A program made the translations under genes and the position numbers. A DNA stretch of 64,000 nucleotides from a virus, in IMG/VR virus record IMGVR_UViG_3300036945_000368, positions 16,031 through 80,030 of that record; one strand, written 5' to 3'. Below the pieces are notes generated by a model. It searched no databases and was not told where the DNA came from. It saw only the letters and a program-made list of their open reading frames with translations. This document shows, in pieces, positions 15,044 through 23,079 of the stretch; within the stretch, counting starts at the first letter, position 1; every line of letters begins with the position of its first letter.

Positions 15044-15566
15044 AGTGTTTTTAACTAGTGACACTCATTGGGGTCATGTTGGGGTTTGTAAGTTTCTTGC
15101 CGATGATGGCACAAAATGCAGACCTTGGGATGACCCTGAAAAGATGAATGAAGATATGATTGACATGTGGAATAAAACTGTCGGACCTAAGGATAAAGTT
15201 TATCATTTAGGTGACGTAGTTATTAACCGCAGATTTTTATCATTGCTTTCACGGTTAAACGGAAGTCAAGTTCTAATCAAAGGCAACCACGATATCTTTC
15301 GATTAGAAGAGTACTTACCATACTATCGTGATATTCGAGCTTATCACTACCTTGACAAGTACATGTTGACGCATATGCCTATTCATGAGGAATCATTAGG
15401 GCGATACGCTGGTAACATTCATGGACACTTGCATCAAAACAGAGTAATGAAGGATGGCAAAATTGACCCTCGTTACTTGTGTGTAAGTGTAGAACACACA
15501 GAATTTAAGCCTATTAACTTTGAAGAAGTTAAAAAGCGTTTTATAGCCCAACAGGAGAACGAATGA
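15036..15566 (+). CDS. calcineurin-like metallophosphoesterase
   Basis: 176 residues with the complete metal-site series: SDTHWGH near residue 8, GDVV near 55, GNHD near 80, a THMP near 112 and GHLH near 128. This matches small phage phosphoesterases. Known members act on nucleotides or RNA/DNA ends (for example 2',3'-cyclic phosphates). An end-healing role alongside the RNA ligase is possible but not shown. The stop overlaps the next start by ATGA. Confidence 0.85.
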   Translation: MAEVFLTSDTHWGHVGVCKFLADDGTKCRPWDDPEKMNEDMIDMWNKTVGPKDKVYHLGDVVINRRFLSLLSRLNGSQVLIKGNHDIFRLEEYLPYYRDIRAYHYLDKYMLTHMPIHEESLGRYAGNIHGHLHQNRVMKDGKIDPRYLCVSVEHTEFKPINFEEVKKRFIAQQENE

Positions 15567-16510
15567 AATATACAGAAGAAGTAGTTAAAACAATCTTAGA
15601 CTTGCACTATGATGGTATGGCTTCACGACAAATTGCTAAACTTTTAGAGATTAGTAAGAGCGGTGTTAATTATGTTGTTCAACGTAATAATGAATTGCAG
15701 TATGACCCTAAAGATGCAGCTTTTAAGAAAGATGGGCCTCGTGTTTTAATCTTTGACACTGAAACAGCTGCAGCCACTGCCCTTACATTTGGACGATTCA
15801 AAGTTAACTTATCTCAAGACAATATCTTAGATAATGGTGGCTGGATTATTTGTGCATGCTGGCGCTGGTTGGGTGAACAGAAAGTCCATAAGATTTATCT
15901 CACACCAGAAGAGGTAGCAAATAAAGACGATAGCAGAATCGTAGCTCAATTGTTTGAGTTGTATGAAGAAGCTGATGCAGTACTAGCACATAACTCTCAA
16001 GGCTTTGACCATAAGGTTGTGCAAACTCGTGCGGTCTACAATGGATTTCCTCCATTACCACAAGTTAAAGTTTTAGATACATTATTACTCGTTAAGAAGT
16101 ATTTAAAATTGCCTAGCAATCGTTTAGATGCAATCGGTGAATTCTTTAACTTAGGCCGCAAGATTTCAACTGGTGGAATTATGCTCTGGAGACGAGTACA
16201 AGAAGGCGATGTAAAAGCTATGGAAGACATGGTTACTTATTGTGCCCAAGACGTTGACCTACTTTATGAGGTATACTTGCGTACTCGACAGTTAGGCCGA
16301 GCTGGTTCAGACTTTAATGCTGCTTTATATTACAACGATGATAAAGTTCGTTGTCGTGTTTGTGGTAGTGACGATGTTGAAGCCACTGGTCGTACTACAG
16401 AAACCTCTTTAAATAAGTTTGAAGAAATTCGTTGTAATAGTTGTGGTGCTGTCCACCGTGACCGTAAACCTATTACTACAAAAGAAAAGCGCAAATCGCT
16501 CTTGGCGTAA
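15563..16510 (+). CDS. HTH + DEDD 3'-5' exonuclease + zinc ribbon fusion
   Basis: 315 residues in three parts. Residues 1-45 look like a helix-turn-helix (SRQIAKLLEISKSGVNYVV). Residues 58-255 are a DnaQ-like RNase H-fold exonuclease (FDTETAA with D65/E67; VLAHNSQGFD; CAQDVDLL). Residues 268-300 are a zinc ribbon (CRVC...CNSC). I infer a proofreading-type or repair nuclease guided to DNA by the flanking domains. The combination of HTH and zinc ribbon around one exonuclease is unusual. Its last codons overlap the promoter at 16502. Confidence 0.78.
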   Translation: MKYTEEVVKTILDLHYDGMASRQIAKLLEISKSGVNYVVQRNNELQYDPKDAAFKKDGPRVLIFDTETAAATALTFGRFKVNLSQDNILDNGGWIICACWRWLGEQKVHKIYLTPEEVANKDDSRIVAQLFELYEEADAVLAHNSQGFDHKVVQTRAVYNGFPPLPQVKVLDTLLLVKKYLKLPSNRLDAIGEFFNLGRKISTGGIMLWRRVQEGDVKAMEDMVTYCAQDVDLLYEVYLRTRQLGRAGSDFNAALYYNDDKVRCRVCGSDDVEATGRTTETSLNKFEEIRCNSCGAVHRDRKPITTKEKRKSLLA

Positions 16511-16530
16511 TGTTCATTATGTGATATAAT
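16502..16530 (+). promoter_or_regulatory. sigma70-like promoter of a promoter-hairpin cassette
   Basis: TTGGCG (16502-16507), 17 bases, TATAAT (16525-16530). The -35 lies in the last codons of the exonuclease gene. A terminator-like hairpin follows 22 bases later, the same order as at 49995-49936. Confidence 0.6.
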
Positions 16531-16552
16531 GCTTTAACAATTTGAAGTAACA

Positions 16553-16578
16553 CCCCGCCTAAACAGCGGGGATTTTTT
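16553..16578 (+). terminator. terminator-like hairpin just downstream of a promoter
   Basis: CCCCGC, loop CTAAACA, GCGGGG, then ATTTTTT. Stem and loop are nearly identical to the minus-strand hairpin at 49954-49936 (loop CTAACCA). It may end the upstream transcript and attenuate the new one. Confidence 0.8.
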
Positions 16579-16599
16579 GTCTCTTGAAAGGAGTCTTAT

Positions 16600-16761
16600 A
16601 TGCGTAGTTGGGTTAAATGGTGTATTAATCACCGAGTAAAGTTTCTTGTATACATGGTATGGTTTATTGTCTTACCTCTTTACTGGATTGTGTATTTTCA
16701 AAATGCAGTAGAAGATGCAGTTTACGATTTAAAAGATATTAACAAAATGAAAGGTGAATAA
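16600..16761 (+). CDS. small membrane protein, 53 aa
   Basis: ATG 16600 follows AAAGGAG by 7 bases. The frame reads 53 residues to TAA 16759-16761. Residues 12-33 form one hydrophobic membrane span rich in V, L, Y and W; the C-terminus is charged. It sits directly after the promoter-hairpin cassette, so it may be a cassette-delivered gene. Function unknown. Confidence 0.6.
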   Translation: MRSWVKWCINHRVKFLVYMVWFIVLPLYWIVYFQNAVEDAVYDLKDINKMKGE

Positions 16762-16762
16762 G

Positions 16763-17272
16763 ATGCCACATAACGGTTACACATTTGACGACTTTAAGAT
16801 TGACGTATATGCTTTCAATGAAATTGCAGGTAAAGATAAGGCTGCTACACATTTAGACTTGTGTAAACAGTTTGCACTAATTACAGAAGAACTAAAAGAA
16901 CTAGCTGACGGTCTTAGCGAGAATAATCCAGTTGAAGTACTGGACGGTGTAGTAGATGTGCTAGTTACAGGTTTAGGTTTACTACAGAAATTGGAAGCTT
17001 TAGGTTTTAATTCTCAGAAGGCTTTATTCGACACTGCAGAAAATAATCTAAGTAAGTACCCAACGGATGAAGCTGTAGCTATTGAATCAGCTAAGACGCT
17101 TGAAGGAAAAGGTGAAACTGTCAATGTTACTTATAATTCTACTTACGAAATGTTTGTAATCAAAGACTTACAAGACAAAGTTCGTAAACCTTTTAACTTT
17201 GTATCTAATGATTTATCTAACTGCATTCCGATGTATGTATTGAGTAATGGATTTGAAGGATATCCAAAATGA
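16763..17272 (+). CDS. MazG-like nucleotide pyrophosphohydrolase
   Basis: 169 residues from ATG 16763 (a GTG nine bases upstream is in frame but the ATG fits the AAGG site). EELKELADG and, about 25 residues on, DGVVDVLVTGLG give the acidic E-E-x-x-E and E/D-x-x-D signature of all-alpha NTP pyrophosphatases. They hydrolyse (d)NTPs to monophosphates, housekeeping the nucleotide pool or lowering alarmone levels. It is coupled by ATGA to the DUF5664-like gene. Confidence 0.75.
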   Translation: MPHNGYTFDDFKIDVYAFNEIAGKDKAATHLDLCKQFALITEELKELADGLSENNPVEVLDGVVDVLVTGLGLLQKLEALGFNSQKALFDTAENNLSKYPTDEAVAIESAKTLEGKGETVNVTYNSTYEMFVIKDLQDKVRKPFNFVSNDLSNCIPMYVLSNGFEGYPK

Positions 17273-17649
17273 TAATTAAAAATGAGGTTAATGATTGGTA
17301 TTTGGCAGGTATGCCTTCAGGTAGTGAAGAATCTGCTCAAATTGCAGGTACTAAATATGATGCTGGTAAAGTTCAATATACATTAGTACCTCCGTATGCA
17401 TTACAGGAAGTTGCACGTAATTTAACCGAAGGGTTAAAGAAGTACAAAGAACGTAATAACTGGCAAAAAGTAGAAGGTGCAGAACAGCGTTACATGGATG
17501 CGCTTATGAGGCATTTTGAGGCCATTAGAAGGGGTGAATTGTATGACCCCGATAGCTCCGTACCAGATATGCCCCACATGGCAGCAGTAGCCGTTAATGC
17601 GATGTTCCTGTTGGAGTTTATGCTCAATCCCGAATTGAAGAAAGGTTAA
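17269..17649 (+). CDS. DUF5664-type dATP/dGTP diphosphohydrolase-like protein
   Basis: 126 residues. KYDAGKVQYTLVPPYALQEVA, YKERNNW, RYMDALMRHFEAIRRGE and a hydrophobic AVNAMFLLE end are the signature of the phage family annotated as dATP/dGTP diphosphohydrolase N-terminal domain. The family is linked to nucleotide-pool control; its exact activity in this phage is unknown. It pairs with the MazG-like gene just upstream (4-base overlap) and precedes the ribonucleotide reductase genes. No PurZ-like gene is present, so diaminopurine DNA is not indicated. Confidence 0.78.
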   Translation: MIIKNEVNDWYLAGMPSGSEESAQIAGTKYDAGKVQYTLVPPYALQEVARNLTEGLKKYKERNNWQKVEGAEQRYMDALMRHFEAIRRGELYDPDSSVPDMPHMAAVAVNAMFLLEFMLNPELKKG

Positions 17650-17650
17650 T

Positions 17651-17788
17651 ATGGAAGTATTAGTTTATTTAGCATTGGGCATATTAACTGCTCCATATAT
17701 TCTCATGGGCATAGCTGCACTAAAACTGCACTTAGCTGAGATTAAGAATCAAGGTGAAACAGCCCTTGATTTAACTAAATCTACATGA
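17651..17788 (+). CDS. small membrane protein, 45 aa
   Basis: A 45-residue frame starting two bases after the previous stop, with a hydrophobic span (residues 3-24) and a helical polar C-terminus. AAAGG lies before the start. Function unknown. The promoter at 17766 overlaps its 3' end. Confidence 0.55.
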   Translation: MEVLVYLALGILTAPYILMGIAALKLHLAEIKNQGETALDLTKST

Positions 17789-17794
17789 TATAAT
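17766..17794 (+). promoter_or_regulatory. sigma70-like promoter for the reductase block
   Basis: TTGATT (17766-17771), 17 bases, TATAAT (17789-17794), 28 bases before the next start. It probably drives the hypothetical gene, nrdB, nrdA and the genes up to 22008. Confidence 0.7.
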
Positions 17795-17821
17795 CATTTC
17801 TCTCTCAATAAAGGGTAAACC

Positions 17822-18244
17822 ATGAATAAAAAATTAAAATTTCCACCCCGTCCTTCAGCCATTGTAGCCTTATGTATTGTGTCTGAATCAGAGATTGTAA
17901 GAGTAATGCCAAATTACTCGTTTGACTTTGAAAATAATACAGAAGCTTTTAATAAGTTTTTGCATTCATTAGGTATGGATATCGATAAACCTGTACTACG
18001 ACAAGATGGGTTACAGCACCGTAATCGCTTGAATGAAGTGGTCGTATGCAGTCGGTGGGTTGGAGAAGAGAGATTAGATGAAGCTTGGCTATATAGCGGT
18101 TACGCTAGTAGGGAAGCGCTCGATAAAGCCAGTGGCTCGAAGATTCTAGAAGACTTGTACCGTAGTCGTTATCTAACGCAAGACGCTCAAGATTCTTTAG
18201 AGGCTCGTGACCGCTACAATGTAGTAAAAGACGAAGAGGAATAA
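17822..18244 (+). CDS. hypothetical protein, 140 aa
   Basis: Lies between the promoter and nrdB, one base apart from the latter. Mixed alpha/beta, with a charged C-terminal helix ending in acidic residues. I recognise no family. Its close link to nrdB suggests involvement in nucleotide supply, but nothing in the sequence proves that. Confidence 0.7.
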   Translation: MNKKLKFPPRPSAIVALCIVSESEIVRVMPNYSFDFENNTEAFNKFLHSLGMDIDKPVLRQDGLQHRNRLNEVVVCSRWVGEERLDEAWLYSGYASREALDKASGSKILEDLYRSRYLTQDAQDSLEARDRYNVVKDEEE

Positions 18245-18245
18245 A

Positions 18246-19229
18246 ATGCTAGAAAAATACCTGCTACCGATCAATGAACGACCAGAACCTGTCGAGTTTG
18301 CAGACCAACAATTAAAAGTATTCTGGTTACCTGACGAAATTAAGGTCGAAAAGGATGTCCAGGATGTGTTAGTTAACTTTACTGAAGCTGAAAAGCATGC
18401 AGTTATTACCACCCTTAAATTATTCAGTATCTATGAAACCCACGCAGGTTCTGAATATTGGGGTGGTCGCTTTAAGGATATGTTTGATAGTGCGGAATTT
18501 CACCGCATGGGGTCCGTATTCTCTATGTTTGAATTGGCAGTGCATGCACCGTTCTATAATAAGATTAATCAACTATTGCATATTGATACTCCAGAGTTCT
18601 ATATGTCGTATTTGGATAATGAAGTATTGAAAAGCCGTGTAGCACATATCGGTGAGATTATTGACCATCCTGATGATTTAATTTCGTTAGCTGCGTTTTC
18701 AATGGTAGAGGGTGTTATTCTGTACAGTTCATTTGCTTTCTTAAAGCATTACCAATCACAAGGTAAGAATAAGTTAATGAATATTGTACGTGGTATTAAC
18801 TTCTCTGTACGTGATGAGAATATGCATTCACAAGGTGGTGCATGGGCTTTCAAATATAAACTTGAACAGTTAAAGCAAGAGTTAACACCTGAAGCTTTTG
18901 AATTGCATAAATTAGCTATTGAATCTCAAGTTCGTGAAGTAGCTAAGAAAATTTATGAGCATGAGTGCCAGATTATCGCCATGCTATTTGAGAAGGGTGA
19001 AATTAAAGGTATTACTGCTCACCAACTAGAGAACTTCGTGCAGTCTCGTGTAAATGAATGCTTGAAGACTTTAGGTTTTGCTAAAGAGTACGATGTAAAA
19101 TACAATCCGATTTCTGAGTGGTTCTACAAAGGAATTAACGATTATACCTTCAACGACTTTTTCTCAGGGATGGGCAACCAGTATCACCGTAGTTGGGACA
19201 GTTCAGCGTTCGTATGGAATAAGGAATAA
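18246..19229 (+). CDS. nrdB: ribonucleotide reductase class I, small (beta) subunit
   Basis: 327 residues. The diiron-type helices are visible: FELAVHAPFY carries the E-x-x-H pair, with a tyrosine four residues after the histidine (the position of the radical tyrosine in E. coli NrdB). SMVEGVILYSSF and RDENMHS carry the remaining E and E/H ligands. It generates the radical that the alpha subunit uses to reduce ribonucleotides. AT-rich, in line with its neighbours, and followed one base later by nrdA. Confidence 0.93.
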   Translation: MLEKYLLPINERPEPVEFADQQLKVFWLPDEIKVEKDVQDVLVNFTEAEKHAVITTLKLFSIYETHAGSEYWGGRFKDMFDSAEFHRMGSVFSMFELAVHAPFYNKINQLLHIDTPEFYMSYLDNEVLKSRVAHIGEIIDHPDDLISLAAFSMVEGVILYSSFAFLKHYQSQGKNKLMNIVRGINFSVRDENMHSQGGAWAFKYKLEQLKQELTPEAFELHKLAIESQVREVAKKIYEHECQIIAMLFEKGEIKGITAHQLENFVQSRVNECLKTLGFAKEYDVKYNPISEWFYKGINDYTFNDFFSGMGNQYHRSWDSSAFVWNKE

Positions 19230-19230
19230 A

Positions 19231-20934
19231 ATGACAGATAATATTTATAAGAAGTTGAGTGAAGAGCGTAAGGAGTTACAAGAACAGGGCTTAGTCCCTG
19301 AATGGTACACTACAGCTGGTTATCAGATGTTCAAAGATAAGTACGAGTACCAAACTGAAGGCCGATCTGTTCGTGGTCAGTTTTTACGAATCGCTAAGAC
19401 TGCGGCTAAACACCTACCTGAAGATTTTAAAGTTAAGGCTGAAAATGAATTCTTTGATTTGTTTTGGAACGGATGGTTGAGTCCTTCTACACCCGTACTT
19501 GCTAATATGGGTACTACTCGTGGTATGCCAGTATCTTGTTCCGGTACAGTCGTAGGTGATTCGGTAGATGGTTTCTATACTAACCTACATGAAGTAGCTA
19601 CGTTAACTAAGCACGGTTTTGGTACTGCTAGTGATTTTTCTCATGTTCGCCCTCGCGGTTCTAAGATCAGTGTAGGTGGTAAAGCTTCTGGCGTTATTCC
19701 TGTAATTAAAGAACACGTTAATGCTATGCGTAATATCGCACAAGGTACTGCACGTAGAGGCGCATGGGCTTGTTACCTTGATATTGAACATGGTGATTTC
19801 CAAGAGGTAGTTGACCTGATTTCTTCAGAACCAGACGACTTAAATATCGGCTGGACCATTCGACAATCCTTTATTGATCGTTTAGATGCTGGCGATGCAG
19901 AAGCGTTAAATCGTTTCCAAGCTGCCATGAAGGTTAAGATGGTTACTGGTAAGGGTTACTTTTTCTTCATCGATAAGGCCAATGCTAAACGTCCAGTAAT
20001 GTACAAAGATTTAGGCTTGATGATTAATAACTCTCAGCTTTGCTCTGAGATTATGTTGTTCAATGATCTAGAGCATACTTACACTTGCGTATTATCTTCT
20101 ATGAATGCTTCTAAATGGTATGAATGGAAAGACACTCAAGCTGTATATTGGGCTACAGTATTCTTAGATTGCGTAGCTAGTGAGTTCATTACTCGTGCTA
20201 AGGATGTAAAAGGATTAGAAAAAGCTGTAAGATTTACTGAAAAGAGTCGAGCCTTAGGTTTAGGTTTATGCGGCATCCATACTTTGTTTATGCAGAATAT
20301 GTTGCCCTTTGAATCATTCGATGCCCATATGCTAAGTCAAGAGATTCAAGCACACATTGATGTTGAATCATTACGTGCAAGTAAAGATTTAGCTGGAATC
20401 TTAGGTGAACCAGAGTGGTGCAAAGGTTATGGTTTACGTAATACCCACCGTATTGCTATTGCACCTACAAAGTCTACAGCATTACTAATGGGTGGTATCT
20501 CCGAAGGTATTAACCCTGACCCCGCTATGAGTTACAATCAAATGACAGCAGCTGGTGAGATTGATCGTTTGAACCCTGTTTTACTTGATATCATGAAAGC
20601 TAAAGGTGTTTACACTAAGAAGCATGTGCAAGAGATTACAGATAAACAAGGCTCAGTACAGCATGTCGAATGGTTAACTGACGATGAAAAGCAAGTCTTT
20701 AAAACAGCTTTTGAGATTAATCAGAAGGCTGTGCTAAGGTTGGCTTCTGCGCGTAGCAAGTACATCGATCAATGGCAATCATTGAACCTGTTCTTTGCTG
20801 CTGATGAAGACCCTGCATGGATCGCTGAAGTTCACAAAGAGGCTTTCCACGATGAAAACATTTTAGCGTTATACTACATTTACACTCAGGCTGGCGTACA
20901 AGCTGCTAAAGGTGAATGTGAAGCTTGTCAATAA
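19231..20934 (+). CDS. nrdA: ribonucleotide reductase class I, large (alpha) subunit
   Basis: 567 residues, much shorter than E. coli NrdA (about 760); no N-terminal ATP-cone is visible. PVSCSG and YTCVLSSMN hold the redox cysteines, NSQLCSEI the active-site cysteine and glutamate, and PTKSTALLMGGISEG a substrate-binding loop. The C-terminus CEACQ supplies the shuttle cysteines. Where most enzymes have NLCxE, this one reads QLCSE, so the usual active-site asparagine is a glutamine. It makes deoxynucleotides for phage DNA. Confidence 0.92.
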   Translation: MTDNIYKKLSEERKELQEQGLVPEWYTTAGYQMFKDKYEYQTEGRSVRGQFLRIAKTAAKHLPEDFKVKAENEFFDLFWNGWLSPSTPVLANMGTTRGMPVSCSGTVVGDSVDGFYTNLHEVATLTKHGFGTASDFSHVRPRGSKISVGGKASGVIPVIKEHVNAMRNIAQGTARRGAWACYLDIEHGDFQEVVDLISSEPDDLNIGWTIRQSFIDRLDAGDAEALNRFQAAMKVKMVTGKGYFFFIDKANAKRPVMYKDLGLMINNSQLCSEIMLFNDLEHTYTCVLSSMNASKWYEWKDTQAVYWATVFLDCVASEFITRAKDVKGLEKAVRFTEKSRALGLGLCGIHTLFMQNMLPFESFDAHMLSQEIQAHIDVESLRASKDLAGILGEPEWCKGYGLRNTHRIAIAPTKSTALLMGGISEGINPDPAMSYNQMTAAGEIDRLNPVLLDIMKAKGVYTKKHVQEITDKQGSVQHVEWLTDDEKQVFKTAFEINQKAVLRLASARSKYIDQWQSLNLFFAADEDPAWIAEVHKEAFHDENILALYYIYTQAGVQAAKGECEACQ

Positions 20935-20945
20935 AGGAGAAGGTG

Positions 20946-21506
20946 ATGAATTGGGAGAATATTTTTTATTACGATGAAACATCTCCTACTTTTCTAAAGT
21001 GGAAATATACGCGCAGAAATTTTAAGTTTAATAATATTATTGTGCTGAAAGATGAGGTAGCAGGTTGTCTTAGATTTTATAAGAATGGTTTACCTAAAAA
21101 TTCAGCTGTTAGCTTGAATAATTGTTCATACTATATTCACAGAATTATATACGAGATGGCTTTCATGGTTAATTTAAAACAGTACGAGATAGTAGACCAT
21201 CTAGATGGTAATCCTCATAATAATAAATTGGAAAACTTGCGTTTAGTTTCCCTTAAGGATAATGCCCACAATGTTAAAAAAATGTCTCATAATACAACAG
21301 GAATAACTGGTGTTGTTTATTCAAAATCTATAAATTCTTGGAGGGCAGTATGGTACAATGGAAATGGTAAGCAGTTGAGTAAAAGCTTCTCAGTTAACAA
21401 GTATGGTTTTGATAAAGCTAAACAACTTGCTATAGAGCTGAGAGCCTTATCAATATCTAAACTAATTCAAAATGGTAATCTATACACAGAAAGGCACGGT
21501 AAATGA
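20946..21506 (+). CDS. HNH homing endonuclease with AP2-type DNA-binding domain
   Basis: 186 residues from ATG 20946 (behind GGAGAAGG). The HNH core is IHRIIYEM...VDHLDGNPHNNKLENLRLVS. The C-terminal part TGITGVVYSKSINSWRAVW is the three-stranded AP2 DNA-binding fold often joined to HNH homing enzymes. It separates nrdA from the thioredoxin-like gene. nrd genes are classic homing sites in phages. Its stop overlaps the next start by ATGA. Confidence 0.88.
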   Translation: MNWENIFYYDETSPTFLKWKYTRRNFKFNNIIVLKDEVAGCLRFYKNGLPKNSAVSLNNCSYYIHRIIYEMAFMVNLKQYEIVDHLDGNPHNNKLENLRLVSLKDNAHNVKKMSHNTTGITGVVYSKSINSWRAVWYNGNGKQLSKSFSVNKYGFDKAKQLAIELRALSISKLIQNGNLYTERHGK

Positions 21507-21748
21507 AAAAGCTAGTTGTATTTTCAGCAGAGGGATGGTGTAGTAACTGTAAAGTACTTCATAAAAGTATTGAAGCAGCAAAATTAGAAATTCCTGTAAA
21601 TATTATCGATGTAGATAAAGACCCGCTTGCCGCTAAGGAGTTTTTAGTCCGTGGTGTACCTACGGTATTACTCATGGAAGATAATCAAGTTATCAAGCGT
21701 TCTAGTGGCTCTATGACAGCTTCTCAACTTGTAGAGTTCTGCCAATGA
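21503..21748 (+). CDS. thioredoxin/glutaredoxin-like protein
   Basis: 81 residues of thioredoxin fold. The active site is WCSNC with cysteines at 13 and 16, and the cis-proline is in RGVPTVLL. It is shorter than bacterial thioredoxin (about 105). The likely role is to re-reduce the ribonucleotide reductase encoded upstream. The CSNC site is not the CGPC of host thioredoxin, so it may be specific to the phage enzyme. Service as polymerase clamp is possible but unsupported. Confidence 0.82.
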   Translation: MKKLVVFSAEGWCSNCKVLHKSIEAAKLEIPVNIIDVDKDPLAAKEFLVRGVPTVLLMEDNQVIKRSSGSMTASQLVEFCQ

Positions 21749-22008
21749 AAGAAAACCAAAGAATTGACGAGAAATTTGAAGAATGGTTTTGGGAAACAGA
21801 GGACGGTTTCCAGTTTAGAGCCGAACGTTGTTTTCAATGGGCTCAACTGGCAGCTGAGAAACCTGAGTCACTTAACCGCTTCTTAACTGATTGGATTAAG
21901 GGCGCTTATGAAGCCGCATATAAGCAAGGTTACCGTGATGCACTCTCTAGTTTGCATTACAAACCTGAAAACAGTTCAGGTAATCCTGCAGTGATTCATT
22001 TACAATAG
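21745..22008 (+). CDS. hypothetical protein, 87 aa
   Basis: Last gene of the rightward block, coupled to the thioredoxin-like gene by ATGA. Helical, with many W, F and E in the first 45 residues and YKQGYRDAL near residue 68. No known family. It ends just before the bidirectional terminator. Confidence 0.65.
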   Translation: MKENQRIDEKFEEWFWETEDGFQFRAERCFQWAQLAAEKPESLNRFLTDWIKGAYEAAYKQGYRDALSSLHYKPENSSGNPAVIHLQ

Positions 22009-22016
22009 TTTAGACG

Positions 22017-22060
22017 AAAAAATACCCCGTAGTACCTTAGTTGGTATTACGGGGTTTTTC
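22017..22060. terminator. bidirectional terminator between early and late blocks
   Basis: A 13-pair stem (22024-22036 with 22043-22055, one G-U pair) and loop TTAGTT. A run of A on the left and of T on the right give a U-tract to transcripts from either side. It sits exactly between the convergent genes ending at 22008 and 22062. Confidence 0.93.
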
Positions 22061-22061
22061 T

Positions 22062-22553
22062 TTATGGTTTCCAAGCTGCGTATTCAGCAGCAGTTAAGAC
22101 ACCAGCAACATACATTTTATGTGAATTAGCTGGACGCATAACAGTTAAGTTTTGACGCTTTAAGGCAGGGTCAAATGAAATATGTACCCAACCTTTATCA
22201 GGTGTCATACTATACTCATGGATTAGTTGGTCATATTTAATACCGGATGCAGCGATTGCTTTACAGATATCGTGTGGTGAACCAAAGCCATTACAACGAA
22301 AATCGATAGCAAAACCATCCATATGTGCTGACTTTTCTGAACCGCCTACCGCTACATTAACTTTTGGTAAACGTAGCCAAGACTGTACGCTAATGGGTTT
22401 GCCAAGTAGTGCGCGTACTTGTTCCATACCTTGTGCTGCAATTTGCATATTTGCAAGCTGGAGAGTAGATGGTGTATTGTCTACACCTAGCTCAATTGCT
22501 TTAGCTGAGTACGTACCCTCTTTGTACGTAAAATGCTCTGATAAATTTGTCAT
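22062..22553 (-). CDS. endolysin, peptidase M15 family
   Basis: 163 residues. The zinc site is visible as SAHMDGFAIDF (H77, D84) and GWVHIS (H124), the M15 D,D-/L,D-carboxypeptidase or L-alanyl-D-glutamate peptidase pattern. It cuts peptidoglycan peptide bonds to release progeny. No signal peptide is evident, so it needs the holin encoded directly upstream. The two genes overlap by one base. Confidence 0.9.
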   Translation of the reverse strand: MTNLSEHFTYKEGTYSAKAIELGVDNTPSTLQLANMQIAAQGMEQVRALLGKPISVQSWLRLPKVNVAVGGSEKSAHMDGFAIDFRCNGFGSPHDICKAIAASGIKYDQLIHEYSMTPDKGWVHISFDPALKRQNLTVMRPANSHKMYVAGVLTAAEYAAWKP

Positions 22554-23041
22554 TATTTAATACCTTTAATCATTGCTTGGGTTTTATCTGCACTTGACTT
22601 AGAAGAGCCATAGAAGAAATTAAAAATTGAAGCAATCGCTGTACCTAATAGGAAACCTAAAATAATATTAGCGAAGTCTCTTGAACCTTCTGGCATAGTA
22701 AGAAAAGTTACACAAAAGAAGTATAGTGCTGAGACTACGGACCAAAACCATGCGAAGCGATACACGAAATTTTTACTTTCAGAATCACCTTGAGCTAATG
22801 CAGCTTGTTGCATCTCTCTAGCGCTTGACCTGTCTTTTACTTCTTGCTCAAACATAAACTCGTCATGTTTCATTGCAGCTTCTTGTACAGCTGCTAATTT
22901 TTCAGGTGACATATTAGGTTCTAATTTAACACCTAATTTATCCTCCACATAGTCTAAACCTTTTGAGGTAACAGCTTCTGCAACTTTACCTAAACCGTTT
23001 GAGACTAGCGAACTTATAATTCCTGCTAATAATGGTAACAT
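22553..23041 (-). CDS. holin, 3TM-type
   Basis: 162 residues. The N-terminal segment is amphipathic/hydrophobic, the middle charged and helical, and two hydrophobic spans lie at about 95-117 and 125-145. This matches the phage holin family with three membrane segments. The middle resembles that family's KHDEFMFEQE...DR region. It would form the lesion that lets the endolysin reach the wall. Confidence 0.78.
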   Translation of the reverse strand: MLPLLAGIISSLVSNGLGKVAEAVTSKGLDYVEDKLGVKLEPNMSPEKLAAVQEAAMKHDEFMFEQEVKDRSSAREMQQAALAQGDSESKNFVYRFAWFWSVVSALYFFCVTFLTMPEGSRDFANIILGFLLGTAIASIFNFFYGSSKSSADKTQAMIKGIK

Positions 23042-23056
23042 AATATTCCTTAAGAA

Positions 23057-23074
23057 GTCCCGCCGAAGCGGGAC
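23057..23074 (-). terminator. terminator-like hairpin before the holin gene
   Basis: GTCCCGC/GCGGGAC with a four-base loop (TTCG on the minus strand), followed by a T-rich stretch. It lies between the coiled-coil gene and the holin gene and could set lysis gene dosage. Confidence 0.65.
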
Positions 23075-23079
23075 ATTGT

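Noticed and set aside
16763-17649. Diaminopurine (Z) genome system.
   Set aside because: MazG/DUF5664-like genes are present, but no PurZ-like gene, no DatZ-like HD hydrolase and a T7-type rather than DpoZ-type polymerase were found in the window.
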